NCBI GenBank assembly: GCA_037349105.1
Contig: JAYJMM010000042.1
Location: 1,715,501 to 1,779,500, forward strand
Origin: Limnomonas spitsbergensis
Taxonomy: Eukaryota; Chlorophyta; Chlorophyceae; Chlamydomonadales
Direction: 5' to 3'
Length of the DNA: 64,000 bases
In this document: in pieces, positions 47,161-59,500 of the stretch
Numbering within the stretch: position 1 is the stretch's first letter
Layout: each line of letters starts with the position of its first letter
Notes under the pieces: model-generated
Seen by the model: the letters and a program-made list of their open reading frames with translations, nothing else
The model's database searches: none
Told to the model about the DNA's origin: nothing
Program-made: the position numbers and the translations under genes

Positions 47161-47975
47161 CAGAAACGGGCTGTAAATGTCATCAGGCGCGTTGATTACA
47201 CCCCGTGGGCCCTGCGCTTTTGGCAGCTGGGTCAATCCCTTAGGCGGGCTGCCGGCCACACCATCATCTGCTGGGGTCGCCTCCCCTGCATGCGGTTCCT
47301 ATCCAATCTGGTCTGGCCGGGGGCAATTGTGGCTGCTGGGGCGCGTTCACATTGGGGGTGATCCGAGCCAAAAGTGGGCGCCGTACAGAATTCTGAGATG
47401 ATCCTAACTACATCCACACTAGAGGCGCGAGTTGGGTGACAGTTAGTCGTTGTACTTTTGTATACACCTAGGATCATTTCAGAAACGACCTCCCGAGGTA
47501 GTGTCCAAGAATGATCCAAATGATCCTGCCACGCTGGCTAGGTCAGGGTTCACGCAAACTCAAAACTATGTCGATTGAATGCATACTTGTCTCATTCGTT
47601 TACGTGCTTGTTATTTTGGAACGGGTGTGATTAAGCAAAATGTTTCATCGAGGCGGAAAGGTGCTGTGCAATGGCAAAATGGAGAGTCTCGGTCGGTACA
47701 TGCTCTGGTACAAGCTTGAGATCCCTGCGCGATTTCTCTCGTGTTCACAGCAACAGTGATAAGCGCGCCACGACGATTGTGGTGTGTTGATATCAGAACT
47801 TGACTGTGAAATCGTCTGTGGCTGACGGGTTCCTGCAAGTAGCTGAAACTGGCAAGAGAGTGGGCGAACAAGATCCATACTAATGCAACGAAGAATCCCA
47901 ACGACTGGATTGGAGTCAATGTGAACGCGACCCTGGTGTGCCGACCACCGACTGGCGGCCTTCAAGCCCCCCGGT

Positions 47976-48011
47976 CCAGCATTCCCGGCCAGGCCCGGCC
48001 GGGAATGCTGG
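47976..48011. repeat. 15-bp perfect hairpin
   Basis: CCAGCATTCCCGGCC, a 6-nt loop, then GGCCGGGAATGCTGG. It lies 20 bp from a copy of the dispersed CGCCCC/GGGGCG repeat. Confidence 0.8.
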
Positions 48012-48029
48012 GCCTGGGAAGAACTAAAA

Positions 48030-48097
48030 GCTACGCCCCGTGGGGGGCGTGAGAGTTAAGGAAACAGCGCAGCCTCGGCCGAAGCCGCATCCGCGCC
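48030..48097 (-). repeat. Dispersed CGCCCC/GGGGCG hairpin repeat, copy A
   Basis: On the minus strand it reads GCGGATGCGGCTTCGGCC, then TTTCCTTAACTCTCACGCCC and a GGGGCGTAG closing arm. The same order is found in copies B and C on the plus strand. Confidence 0.7.
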
Positions 48098-48967
48098 TTT
48101 ACTTTGCCGACCTGCTGGTGCGCATGTATGTGCGTATGACCTATTGACCTGCCGCCGGCCGGGTCCCTTGCCACTCCTTCTGGCCAAAAGAACTCGCATG
48201 AGGACAGTTTACCCCACACGATGGAGGCCTCTATCTATCAGGGCCTCGCACGCATCGTCGCCGTGGGCGCAGCGGAACCCACATAGGCAAAAGAGTATGT
48301 ATTGTTTGAGGTTGACCTCGTTGGACACGTGGCCACGCGGTCTGCCGGGGCCTGGCGCAGGGCTCAGTCTGCCCTACCCCTGACCCCATTATTCCATGCA
48401 CACTCAAGGACATCCATCTCATGGTGACTGGCGCCATCGCACGCAACTTACGGCAGCAACCGTTGTTGCATGCAATTCTGAAATAGGCGGTGCTAGCCTG
48501 GCTGAGGAACATGACAAGCTTGTTCTATCTGCCACTCCCTATCGGCCATCCCTAGCTTGGGGTTCAGCCCGTCTGCAACTTGTAGCCCCCCCCATACTTG
48601 AGTAACTCCGGGTTGCATCAGAGGGTGTGCACATCACTCTGATCATGGCGGGCTCACTGATAGCGTAATTGCTTCCATACCCGTAGACCATCTTTAGGAA
48701 TAAGACAAACTCCGCCCCGGACTCGTCAGTGATCCTCATATCCAATGGTGTGGAACATCCGCACCCCCATAGCCATGAGCTGGTCCGCTAGTACGCATGT
48801 TGCCACTTTGTGACACGAGCATGCAATATCCATGAAGGCCTTCTTGGCCAGAAACAACTCCATTTTTATAGCAAACCCACACACGCCTCAGGTTGCCACT
48901 CGTTCTCAAAATACTGGAGCAGCGGCTAGGACACCACCATCTTGCTTTTCATTCTCATGGTAACGGT

Positions 48968-49042
48968 GCGGATGTGGCTTCGGCCCCGAGCTGCGTTCTT
49001 CCCATAAGTCCTTAACCCGCACGCCCCTAGGGGGGCGTCCTT
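48968..49042 (+). repeat. Dispersed CGCCCC/GGGGCG hairpin repeat, copy B
   Basis: GCGGATGTGGCTTCGGCC, then CCTTAACCCGCACGCCCC and GGGGGGCGT, preceded by CATGGTAACGGT as in copy C. Confidence 0.7.
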
Positions 49043-49425
49043 TTCTTTGTTTCCTTCCCCCCGCCTCACATTGTGTGACGGCGTCGACCTCAACAAGCGT
49101 CGTGGTATGGACATCTAAGAGGTCATCTGATCGCTCAAATGCTGGACTTGCACTCGGATAACAGCGATGTTGTCAGAAAATTTGACCAGGGAATTGGTCC
49201 TGGCAGAGAATTCGGCTCCTTGCCTGGTGACTGGTGACTCATGTGTGGGGTGGGGGGTATCATCCTTTTCCTCGCGTTTGGAGGCTGGGAGGAATGATCT
49301 GGGTCTAGTGTTTGGTCTGCCTGCTTTAAGGCAGCCGATTTCGCTACCAACCCGACTTGAGCCGTGAGGGCCACTGCCTTACTGACCATTATTTTTAAGA
49401 CTTCTGGCCCAAAACAGAGTGAGAA

Positions 49426-49780
49426 ATGCAACATGATATCATGTTAATGCAAAAGGCAGAGCAACACAAGGACACCAACATGCTCATAGAGGAATTCAAG
49501 TATTGTAGAGACAAAGATCCGAGGGACCAACTCTCAGCGTGCTACAGCCAACACACAGAGCTAGTGCAAACACTCCAGAGCACAAGACACTGCCAAAATG
49601 ATATTAAAACCATCCCCATTATTTTGGGAACCTCTGGCACCATTTATAAAGAGCACACTATGCAAGGCAAACTCTCCCTTGGCATCAGCATATACCACGC
49701 CCGGAAGTGCGCTTAAAAATGCATGTGCACGTTACAAAACTCTTACACATTATTGTGCAAACCAGACGTAGGTTAGAGTA
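49426..49780 (+). pseudogene. C-terminal remnant of an algal retroelement RT protein
   Basis: A 96-residue frame (49426-49716) has LIEEFKYCRDKDPRDQLSAC, then IIPIILGTSGTIYKEHT-type sequence (actual TIPIILGTSGTIYKEHTMQG). In another frame it continues to about 49780 as MHVHVTKLLHIIVQTRRRLE. I recognise this from the C-terminus of many chlorophyte retroelement proteins, whose usual form is an E-V-K-Y-C-R-D patch, I-L-L-G-V-G-G-T-I-Y and a final R-R motif. The E-x-K pattern may be a PD-(D/E)XK nuclease core; that is inference. Frameshifted and lacking an RT domain upstream, so a decayed 5'-truncated copy. Confidence 0.55.
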
Positions 49781-49882
49781 ATTCCCGACATCAGGATCCA
49801 CCAGACAGCCAGTCAAGCACAGCCGGAAGCGCAAGCCACCGTAACTTGTATGGATTTTTTTTCTTGTTATGATGGTAACAAC

Positions 49883-49946
49883 GCGGACGCGGCCTAGGCC
49901 CATGCCGCGTTGTTTCCTTAACCCTCACGCCCCTGTGGGGCGTAGT
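49883..49946 (+). repeat. Dispersed CGCCCC/GGGGCG hairpin repeat, copy C
   Basis: GCGGACGCGGCC, then TTTCCTTAACCCTCACGCCC and GGGGCGTAG. It sits about 100 bp after the retroelement C-terminal remnant, so this repeat may be that element family's 3' untranslated region. Confidence 0.7.
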
Positions 49947-50522
49947 TGTCTTTCTTTCTGCACTCTGGCTCAGCCTCAACCGAAGGTGCCGACAGGTGAG
50001 ACAAAATAGCTGCTTGCTGCCCTTGGTGGCCCTGACCCTGTCCCGTTTTTTGTACGACCTGCTGTACAGGCCTACAGGGGCCCTCTCATAGGCCATGCTG
50101 CCGGTAGATTGCCCTTGTTGCGGGTTTGGCGGCGGGTACGGCTTAGCCGCCCGCCCAATGACAATGTCCGTGGCCAGAGATGGTGCTGATCTGCGGCTCT
50201 GCGTCCCCCCTGAGCTGCCACGCCTTGGGCCGGTGGCGCCTCTCATGCGCCGTGCTGCCACATATGCAACATGCTATGGGATACCCATGGTCACCCCCTG
50301 AACTTGTAGTCAGGACTGTCGCCTGATCTGACACGTTTGGGTTAACTCTCAATGCGCGACTGCTACACGCTGGCCCCCGTGGCTGCAAGAGCCATTGCAC
50401 CTTCAAGCCTGGGCCGAGACTCCCACAGGTTACTCCTATCCCGCCTGCTTTAACCTGACTGGTCCTCAGCTGGCCCCCTCTGCGCTGCAGCAGCGGCTGC
50501 TGGTTTGAAATACATCACCACT
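49947..50522. other. Unique flank before the hexamer array
   Basis: No exon, RNA gene or strong repeat recognised. CTGCAGCAGCGGCTGCTG lies at about 50484-50501, shortly before the array begins. Confidence 0.5.
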
Positions 50523-53500
50523 CGGCATCGGCATCGGCATCGGCATCGGCATCGGCATCGGCATCGGCATCGGCATCGGCATCGGCATCGGCATCGGCAT
50601 CGGCATCGGCATCGGCATCGGCATCGGCATCGGCATCGGCATCGGCATCGGCATCGGCATCGGCATCGGCATCGGCATCGGCATCGGCATCGGCATCGGC
50701 ATCGGCATCGGCATCGGCATCGGCATCGGCATCGGCATCGGCATCGGCATCGGCATCGGCATCGGCATCGGCATCGGCATCGGCATCGGCATCGGCATCG
50801 GCATCGGCATCGGCATCGGCATCGGCATCGGCATCGGCATCGGCATCGGCATCGGCATCGGCATCGGCATCGGCATCGGCATCGGCATCGGCATCGGCAT
50901 CGGCATCGGCATCGGCATCGGCATCGGCATCGGCATCGGCATCGGCATCGGCATCGGCATCGCATCGGCATCGGCATCGGCATCGGCATCGGCATCGGCA
51001 TCGGCATCGGCATCGGCATCGGCATCGGCATCGGCATCGGCATCGGCATCGGCATCGGCATCGGCATCGGCATCGGCATCGGCATCGGCATCGGCATCGG
51101 CATCGGCATCGGCATCGGCATCGGCATCGGCATCGGCATCGGCATCGGCATCGGCATCGGCATCGGCATCGGCATCGGCATCGGCATCGGCATCGGCATC
51201 GGCATCGGCATCGGCATCGGCATCGGCATCGGCATCGGCATCGGCATCGGCATCGGCATCGGCATCGGCATCGGCATCGGCATCGGCATCGGCATCGGCA
51301 TCGGCATCGGCATCGGCATCGGCATCGGCATCGGCATCGGCATCGGCATCGGCATCGGCATCGGCATCGGCATCGGCATCGGCATCGGCATCGGCATCGG
51401 CATCGGCATCGGCATCGGCATCGGCATCGGCATCGGCATCGGCATCGGCATCGGCATCGGCATCGGCATCGGCATCGGCATCGGCATGGCATCGGCATCG
51501 GCATCGGCATCGGCATCGGCATCGGCATCGGCATCGGCATCGGCATCGGCATCGGCATCGGCATCGGCATCGGCATCGGCATCGGCATCGGCATCGGCAT
51601 CGGCATCGGCATCGGCATCGGCATCGGCATCGGCATCGGCATCGGCATCGGCATCGGCATCGGCATCGGCATCGGCATCGGCATCGGCATCGGCATCGGC
51701 ATCGGCATCGGCATCGGCATCGGCATCGGCATCGGCATCGGCATCGGCATCGGCATCGGCATCGGCATCGGCATCGGCATCGGCATCGGCATCGGCATCG
51801 GCATCGGCATCGGCATCGGCATCGGCATCGGCATCGGCATCGGCATCGGCATCGGCATCGGCATCGGCATCGGCATCGGCATCGGCATCGGCATCGGCAT
51901 CGGCATCGGCATCGGCATCGGCATCGGCATCGGCATCGGCATCGGCATCGGCATCGGCATCGGCATCGGCATCGGCATCGGCATCGGCATCGGCATCGGC
52001 ATCGGCATCGGCATCGGCATCGGCATCGGCATCGGCATCGGCATCGGCATCGGCATCGGCATCGGCATCGGCATCGGCATCGGCATCGGCATCGGCATCG
52101 GCATCGGCATCGGCATCGGCATCGGCATCGGCATCGGCATCGGCATCGGCATCGGCATCGGCATCGGCATCGGCATCGGCATCGGCATCGGCATCGGCAT
52201 CGGCATCGGCATCGGCATCGGCATCGGCATCGGCATCGGCATCGGCATCGGCATCGGCATCGGCATCGGCATCGGCATCGGCATCGGCATCGGCATCGGC
52301 ATCGGCATCGGCATCGGCATCGGCATCGGCATCGGCATCGGCATCGGCATCGGCATCGGCATCGGCATCGGCATCGGCATCGGCATCGGCATCGGCATCG
52401 GCATCGGCATCGGCATCGGCATCGGCATCGGCATCGGCATCGGCATCGGCATCGGCATCGGCATCGGCATCGGCATCGGCATCGGCACGGCATCGGCATC
52501 GGCATCGGCATCGGCATCGGCATCGGCATCGGCATCGGCATCGGCATCGGCATCGGCATCGGCATCGGCATCGGCATCGGCATCGGCATCGGCATCGGCA
52601 TCGGCATCGGCATCGGCATCGGCATCGGCATCGGCATCGGCATCGGCATCGGCATCGGCATCGGCATCGGCATCGGCATCGGCATCGGCATCGGCATCGG
52701 CATCGGCATCGGCATCGGCATCGGCATCGGCATCGGCATCGGCATCGGCATCGGCATCGGCATCGGCATCGGCATCGGCATCGGCATCGGCATCGGCATC
52801 GGCATCGGCATCGGCATCGGCATCGGCATCGGCATCGGCATCGGCATCGGCATCGGCATCGGCATCGGCATCGGCATCGGCATCGGCATCGGCATCGGCA
52901 TCGGCATCGCATCGGCATCGGCATCGGCATCGGCATCGGCATCGGCATCGGCATCGGCATCGGCATCGGCATCGGCATCGGCATCGGCATCGGCATCGGC
53001 ATCGGCATCGGCATCGGCATCGGCATCGGCATCGGCATCGGCATCGGCATCGGCATCGGCATCGGCATCGGCATCGGCATCGGCATCGGCATCGGCATCG
53101 GCATCGGCATCGGCATCGGCATCGGCATCGGCATCGGCATCGGCATCGGCATCGGCATCGGCATCGGCATCGGCATCGGCATCGGCATCGGCATCGGCAT
53201 CGGCATCGGCATCGGCATCGGCATCGGCATCGGCATCGGCATCGGCATCGGCATCGGCATCGGCATCGGCATCGGCATCGGCATCGGCATCGGCATCGGC
53301 ATCGGCATCGGCATCGGCATCGGCATCGGCATCGGCATCGGCATCGGCATCGGCATCGGCATCGGCATCGGCATCGGCATCGGCATCGGCATCGGCATCG
53401 GCATCGGCATCGGCATCGGCATCGGCATCGGCATCGGCATCGGCATCGGCATCGGCATCGGCATCGGCATCGCATCGGCATCGGCATCGGCATCGGCATC

Positions 53501-56500
53501 GGCATCGGCATCGGCATCGGCATCGGCATCGGCATCGGCATCGGCATCGGCATCGGCATCGGCATCGGCATCGGCATCGGCATCGGCATCGGCATCGGCA
53601 TCGGCATCGGCATCGGCATCGGCATCGGCATCGGCATCGGCATCGGCATCGGCATCGGCATCGGCATCGGCATCGGCATCGGCATCGGCATCGGCATCGG
53701 CATCGGCATCGGCATCGGCATCGGCATCGGCATCGGCATCGGCATCGGCATCGGCATCGGCATCGGCATCGGCATCGGCATCGGCATCGGCATCGGCATC
53801 GGCATCGGCATCGGCATCGGCATCGGCATCGGCATCGGCATCGGCATCGGCATCGGCATCGGCATCGGCATCGGCATCGGCATCGGCATCGGCATCGGCA
53901 TCGGCATCGGCATCGGCATCGGCATCGGCATCGGCATCGGCATCGGCATCGGCATCGGCATCGGCATCGGCATCGGCATCGGCATCGGCATCGGCATCGG
54001 CATCGGCATCGGCATCGGCATCGGCATCGGCATCGGCATCGGCATCGGCATCGGCATCGGCATCGGCATCGGCATCGGCATCGGCATCGGCATCGGCATC
54101 GGCATCGGCATCGGCATCGGCATCGGCATCGGCATCGGCATCGGCATCGGCATCGGCATCGGCATCGGCATCGGCATCGGCATCGGCATCGGCATCGGCA
54201 TCGGCATCGGCATCGGCATCGGCATCGGCATCGGCATCGGCATCGGCATCGGCATCGGCATCGGCATCGGCATCGGCATCGGCATCGGCATCGGCATCGG
54301 CATCGGCATCGGCATCGGCATCGGCATCGGCATCGGCATCGGCATCGCATCGGCATCGGCATCGGCATCGGCATCGGCATCGGCATCGGCATCGGCATCG
54401 GCATCGGCATCGGCATCGGCATCGGCATCGGCATCGGCATCGGCATCGGCATCGGCATCGGCATCGGCATCGGCATCGGCATCGGCATCGGCATCGGCAT
54501 CGGCATCGGCATCGCATCGGCATCGGCATCGGCATCGGCATCGGCATCGGCATCGGCATCGGCATCGGCATCGGCATCGGCATCGGCATCGGCATCGGCA
54601 TCGGCATCGGCATCGGCATCGGCATCGGCATCGGCATCGGCATCGGCATCGGCATCGGCATCGGCATCGGCATCGGCATCGGCATCGGCATCGGCATCGG
54701 CATCGGCATCGGCATCGGCATCGGCATCGGCATCGGCATCGGCATCGGCATCGGCATCGGCATCGGCATCGGCATCGGCATCGGCATCGGCATCGGCATC
54801 GGCATCGGCATCGGCATCGGCATCGGCATCGGCATCGGCATCGGCATCGGCATCGGCATCGGCATCGGCATCGGCATCGGCATCGGCATCGGCATCGGCA
54901 TCGGCATCGGCATCGGCATCGGCATCGGCATCGGCATCGGCATCGGCATCGGCATCGGCATCGGCATCGGCATCGGCATCGGCATCGGCATCGGCATCGG
55001 CATCGGCATCGGCATCGGCATCGGCATCGGCATCGGCATCGGCATCGGCATCGGCATCGGCATCGGCATCGGCATCGGCATCGGCATCGGCATCGGCATC
55101 GGCATCGGCATCGGCATCGGCATCGGCATCGGCATCGGCATCGGCATCGGCATCGGCATCGGCATCGGCATCGGCATCGGCATCGGCATCGGCATCGGCA
55201 TCGGCATCGGCATCGGCATCGGCATCGGCATCGGCATCGGCATCGGCATCGGCATCGGCATCGGCATCGGCATCGGCATCGGCATCGGCATCGGCATCGC
55301 ATCGGCATCGGCATCGGCATCGGCATCGGCATCGGCATCGGCATCGGCATCGGCATCGGCATCGGCATCGGCATCGGCATCGGCATCGGCATCGGCATCG
55401 GCATCGGCATCGGCATCGGCATCGGCATCGGCATCGGCATCGGCATCGGCATCGGCATCGGCATCGGCATCGGCATCGGCATCGGCATCGGCATCGGCAT
55501 CGGCATCGGCATCGGCATCGGCATCGGCATCGGCATCGGCATCGGCATCGGCATCGGCATCGGCATCGGCATCGGCATCGGCATCGGCATCGGCATCGGC
55601 ATCGGCATCGGCATCGGCATCGGCATCGGCATCGGCATCGGCATCGGCATCGGCATCGGCATCGGCATCGGCATCGGCATCGGCATCGGCATCGGCATCG
55701 GCATCGGCATCGGCATCGGCATCGGCATCGGCATCGGCATCGGCATCGGCATCGGCATCGGCATCGGCATCGGCATCGGCATCGGCATCGGCATCGGCAT
55801 CGGCATCGGCATCGGCATCGGCATCGGCATCGGCATCGGCATCGGCATCGGCATCGGCATCGGCATCGGCATCGGCATCGGCATCGGCATCGGCATCGGC
55901 ATCGGCATCGGCATCGGCATCGGCATCGGCATCGGCATCGGCATCGGCATCGGCATCGGCATCGGCATCGGCATCGGCATCGGCATCGGCATCGGCATCG
56001 GCATCGGCATCGGCATCGGCATCGGCATCGGCATCGGCATCGGCATCGGCATCGGCATCGGCATCGGCATCGGCATCGGCATCGGCATCGGCATCGGCAT
56101 CGGCATCGGCATCGGCATCGGCATCGGCATCGGCATCGGCATCGGCATCGGCATCGGCATCGGCATCGGCATCGGCATCGGCATCGGCATCGGCATCGGC
56201 ATCGGCATCGGCATCGGCATCGGCATCGGCATCGGCATCGGCATCGGCATCGGCATCGGCATCGGCATCGGCATCGGCATCGGCATCGGCATCGGCATCG
56301 GCATCGGCATCGGCATCGGCATCGGCATCGGCATCGGCATCGGCATCGGCATCGGCATCGGCATCGGCATCGGCATCGGCATCGGCATCGGCATCGGCAT
56401 CGGCATCGGCATCGGCATCGGCATCGGCATCGGCATCGGCATCGGCATCGGCATCGGCATCGGCATCGGCATCGGCATCGGCATCGGCATCGGCATCGGC

Positions 56501-59500
56501 ATCGGCATCGGCATCGGCATCGGCATCGGCATCGGCATCGGCATCGGCATCGGCATCGGCATCGGCATCGGCATCGGCATCGGCATCGGCATCGGCATCG
56601 GCATCGGCATCGGCATCGGCATCGGCATCGGCATCGGCATCGGCATCGGCATCGGCATCGGCATCGGCATCGGCATCGGCATCGGCATCGGCATCGGCAT
56701 CGGCATCGGCATCGGCATCGGCATCGGCATCGGCATCGGCATCGGCATCGGCATCGGCATCGGCATCGGCATCGGCATCGGCATCGGCATCGGCATCGGC
56801 ATCGGCATCGGCATCGGCATCGGCATCGGCATCGGCATCGGCATCGGCATCGGCATCGGCATCGGCATCGGCATCGGCATCGGCATCGGCATCGGCATCG
56901 GCATCGGCATCGGCATCGGCATCGGCATCGGCATCGGCATCGGCATCGGCATCGGCATCGGCATCGGCATCGGCATCGGCATCGGCATCGGCATCGGCAT
57001 CGGCATCGGCATCGGCATCGGCATCGGCATCGCATCGGCATCGGCATCGGCATCGGCATCGGCATCGGCATCGGCATCGGCATCGGCATCGGCATCGGCA
57101 TCGGCATCGGCATCGGCATCGGCATCGGCATCGGCATCGGCATCGGCATCGGCATCGGCATCGGCATCGGCATCGGCATCGGCATCGGCATCGGCATCGG
57201 CATCGGCATCGGCATCGGCATCGGCATCGGCATCGGCATCGGCATCGGCATCGGCATCGGCATCGGCATCGGCATCGGCATCGGCATCGGCATCGGCATC
57301 GGCATCGGCATCGGCATCGGCATCGGCATCGGCATCGGCATCGGCATCGGCATCGGCATCGGCATCGGCATCGGCATCGGCATCGGCATCGGCATCGGCA
57401 TCGGCATCGGCATCGGCATCGGCATCGGCATCGGCATCGGCATCGGCATCGGCATCGGCATCGGCATCGGCATCGGCATCGGCATCGGCATCGGCATCGG
57501 CATCGGCATCGGCATCGGCATCGGCATCGGCATCGGCATCGGCATCGGCATCGGCATCGGCATCGGCATCGGCATCGGCATCGGCATCGGCATCGGCATC
57601 GGCATCGGCATCGGCATCGGCATCGGCATCGGCATCGGCATCGGCATCGGCATCGGCATCGGCATCGGCATCGGCATCGGCATCGGCATCGGCATCGGCA
57701 TCGGCATCGGCATCGGCATCGGCATCGGCATCGGCATCGGCATCGGCATCGGCATCGGCATCGGCATCGGCATCGGCATCGGCATCGGCATCGGCATCGG
57801 CATCGGCATCGGCATCGGCATCGGCATCGGCATCGGCATCGGCATCGGCATCGGCATCGGCATCGGCATCGGCATCGGCATCGGCATCGGCATCGGCATC
57901 GGCATCGGCATCGGCATCGGCATCGGCATCGGCATCGGCATCGGCATCGGCATCGGCATCGGCATCGGCATCGGCATCGGCATCGGCATCGGCATCGGCA
58001 TCGGCATCGGCATCGGCATCGGCATCGGCATCGGCATCGGCATCGGCATCGGCATCGGCATCGGCATCGGCATCGGCATCGGCATCGGCATCGGCATCGG
58101 CATCGGCATCGGCATCGGCATCGGCATCGGCATCGGCATCGGCATCGGCATCGGCATCGGCATCGGCATCGGCATCGGCATCGGCATCGGCATCGGCATC
58201 GGCATCGGCATCGGCATCGGCATCGGCATCGGCATCGGCATCGGCATCGGCATCGGCATCGGCATCGGCATCGGCATCGGCATCGGCATCGGCATCGGCA
58301 TCGGCATCGGCATCGGCATCGGCATCGGCATCGGCATCGGCATCGGCATCGGCATCGGCATCGGCATCGGCATCGGCATCGGCATCGGCATCGGCATCGG
58401 CATCGGCATCGGCATCGGCATCGGCATCGGCATCGGCATCGGCATCGGCATCGGCATCGGCATCGGCATCGGCATCGGCATCGGCATCGGCATCGGCATC
58501 GGCATCGGCATCGGCATCGGCATCGGCATCGGCATCGGCATCGGCATCGGCATCGGCATCGGCATCGGCATCGGCATCGGCATCGGCATCGGCATCGGCA
58601 TCGGCATCGGCATCGGCATCGGCATCGGCATCGGCATCGGCATCGGCATCGGCATCGGCATCGGCATCGGCATCGGCATCGGCATCGGCATCGGCATCGG
58701 CATCGGCATCGGCATCGGCATCGGCATCGGCATCGGCATCGGCATCGGCATCGGCATCGGCATCGGCATCGGCATCGGCATCGGCATCGGCATCGGCATC
58801 GGCATCGGCATCGGCATCGGCATCGGCATCGGCATCGGCATCGGCATCGGCATCGGCATCGGCATCGGCATCGGCATCGGCATCGGCATCGGCATCGGCA
58901 TCGGCATCGGCATCGGCATCGGCATCGGCATCGGCATCGGCATCGGCATCGGCATCGGCATCGGCATCGGCATCGGCATCGGCATCGGCATCGGCATCGG
59001 CATCGGCATCGGCATCGGCATCGGCATCGGCATCGGCATCGGCATCGGCATCGGCATCGGCATCGGCATCGGCATCGGCATCGGCATCGGCATCGGCATC
59101 GGCATCGGCATCGGCATCGGCATCGGCATCGGCATCGGCATCGGCATCGGCATCGGCATCGGCATCGGCATCGGCATCGGCATCGGCATCGGCATCGGCA
59201 TCGGCATCGGCATCGGCATCGGCATCGGCATCGGCATCGGCATCGGCATCGGCATCGGCATCGGCATCGGCATCGGCATCGGCATCGGCATCGGCATCGG
59301 CATCGGCATCGGCATCGGCATCGGCATCGGCATCGGCATCGGCATCGGCATCGGCATCGGCATCGGCATCGGCATCGGCATCGGCATCGGCATCGGCATC
59401 GGCATCGGCATCGGCATCGGCATCGGCATCGGCATCGGCATCGGCATCGGCATCGGCATCGGCATCGGCATCGGCATCGGCATCGGCATCGGCATCGGCA

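Larger units (their letters stand above)
45553..49400. other. Gene-poor interval with hairpin elements
   Basis: No intact gene recognised. A strong GTAAGT donor on the minus strand near 45887 could belong to an upstream exon of the kinase gene. The rest holds short inverted repeats and element debris listed separately. The 47.2-47.9 kb and 48.1-48.9 kb stretches have only short incoherent frames. Confidence 0.4.
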
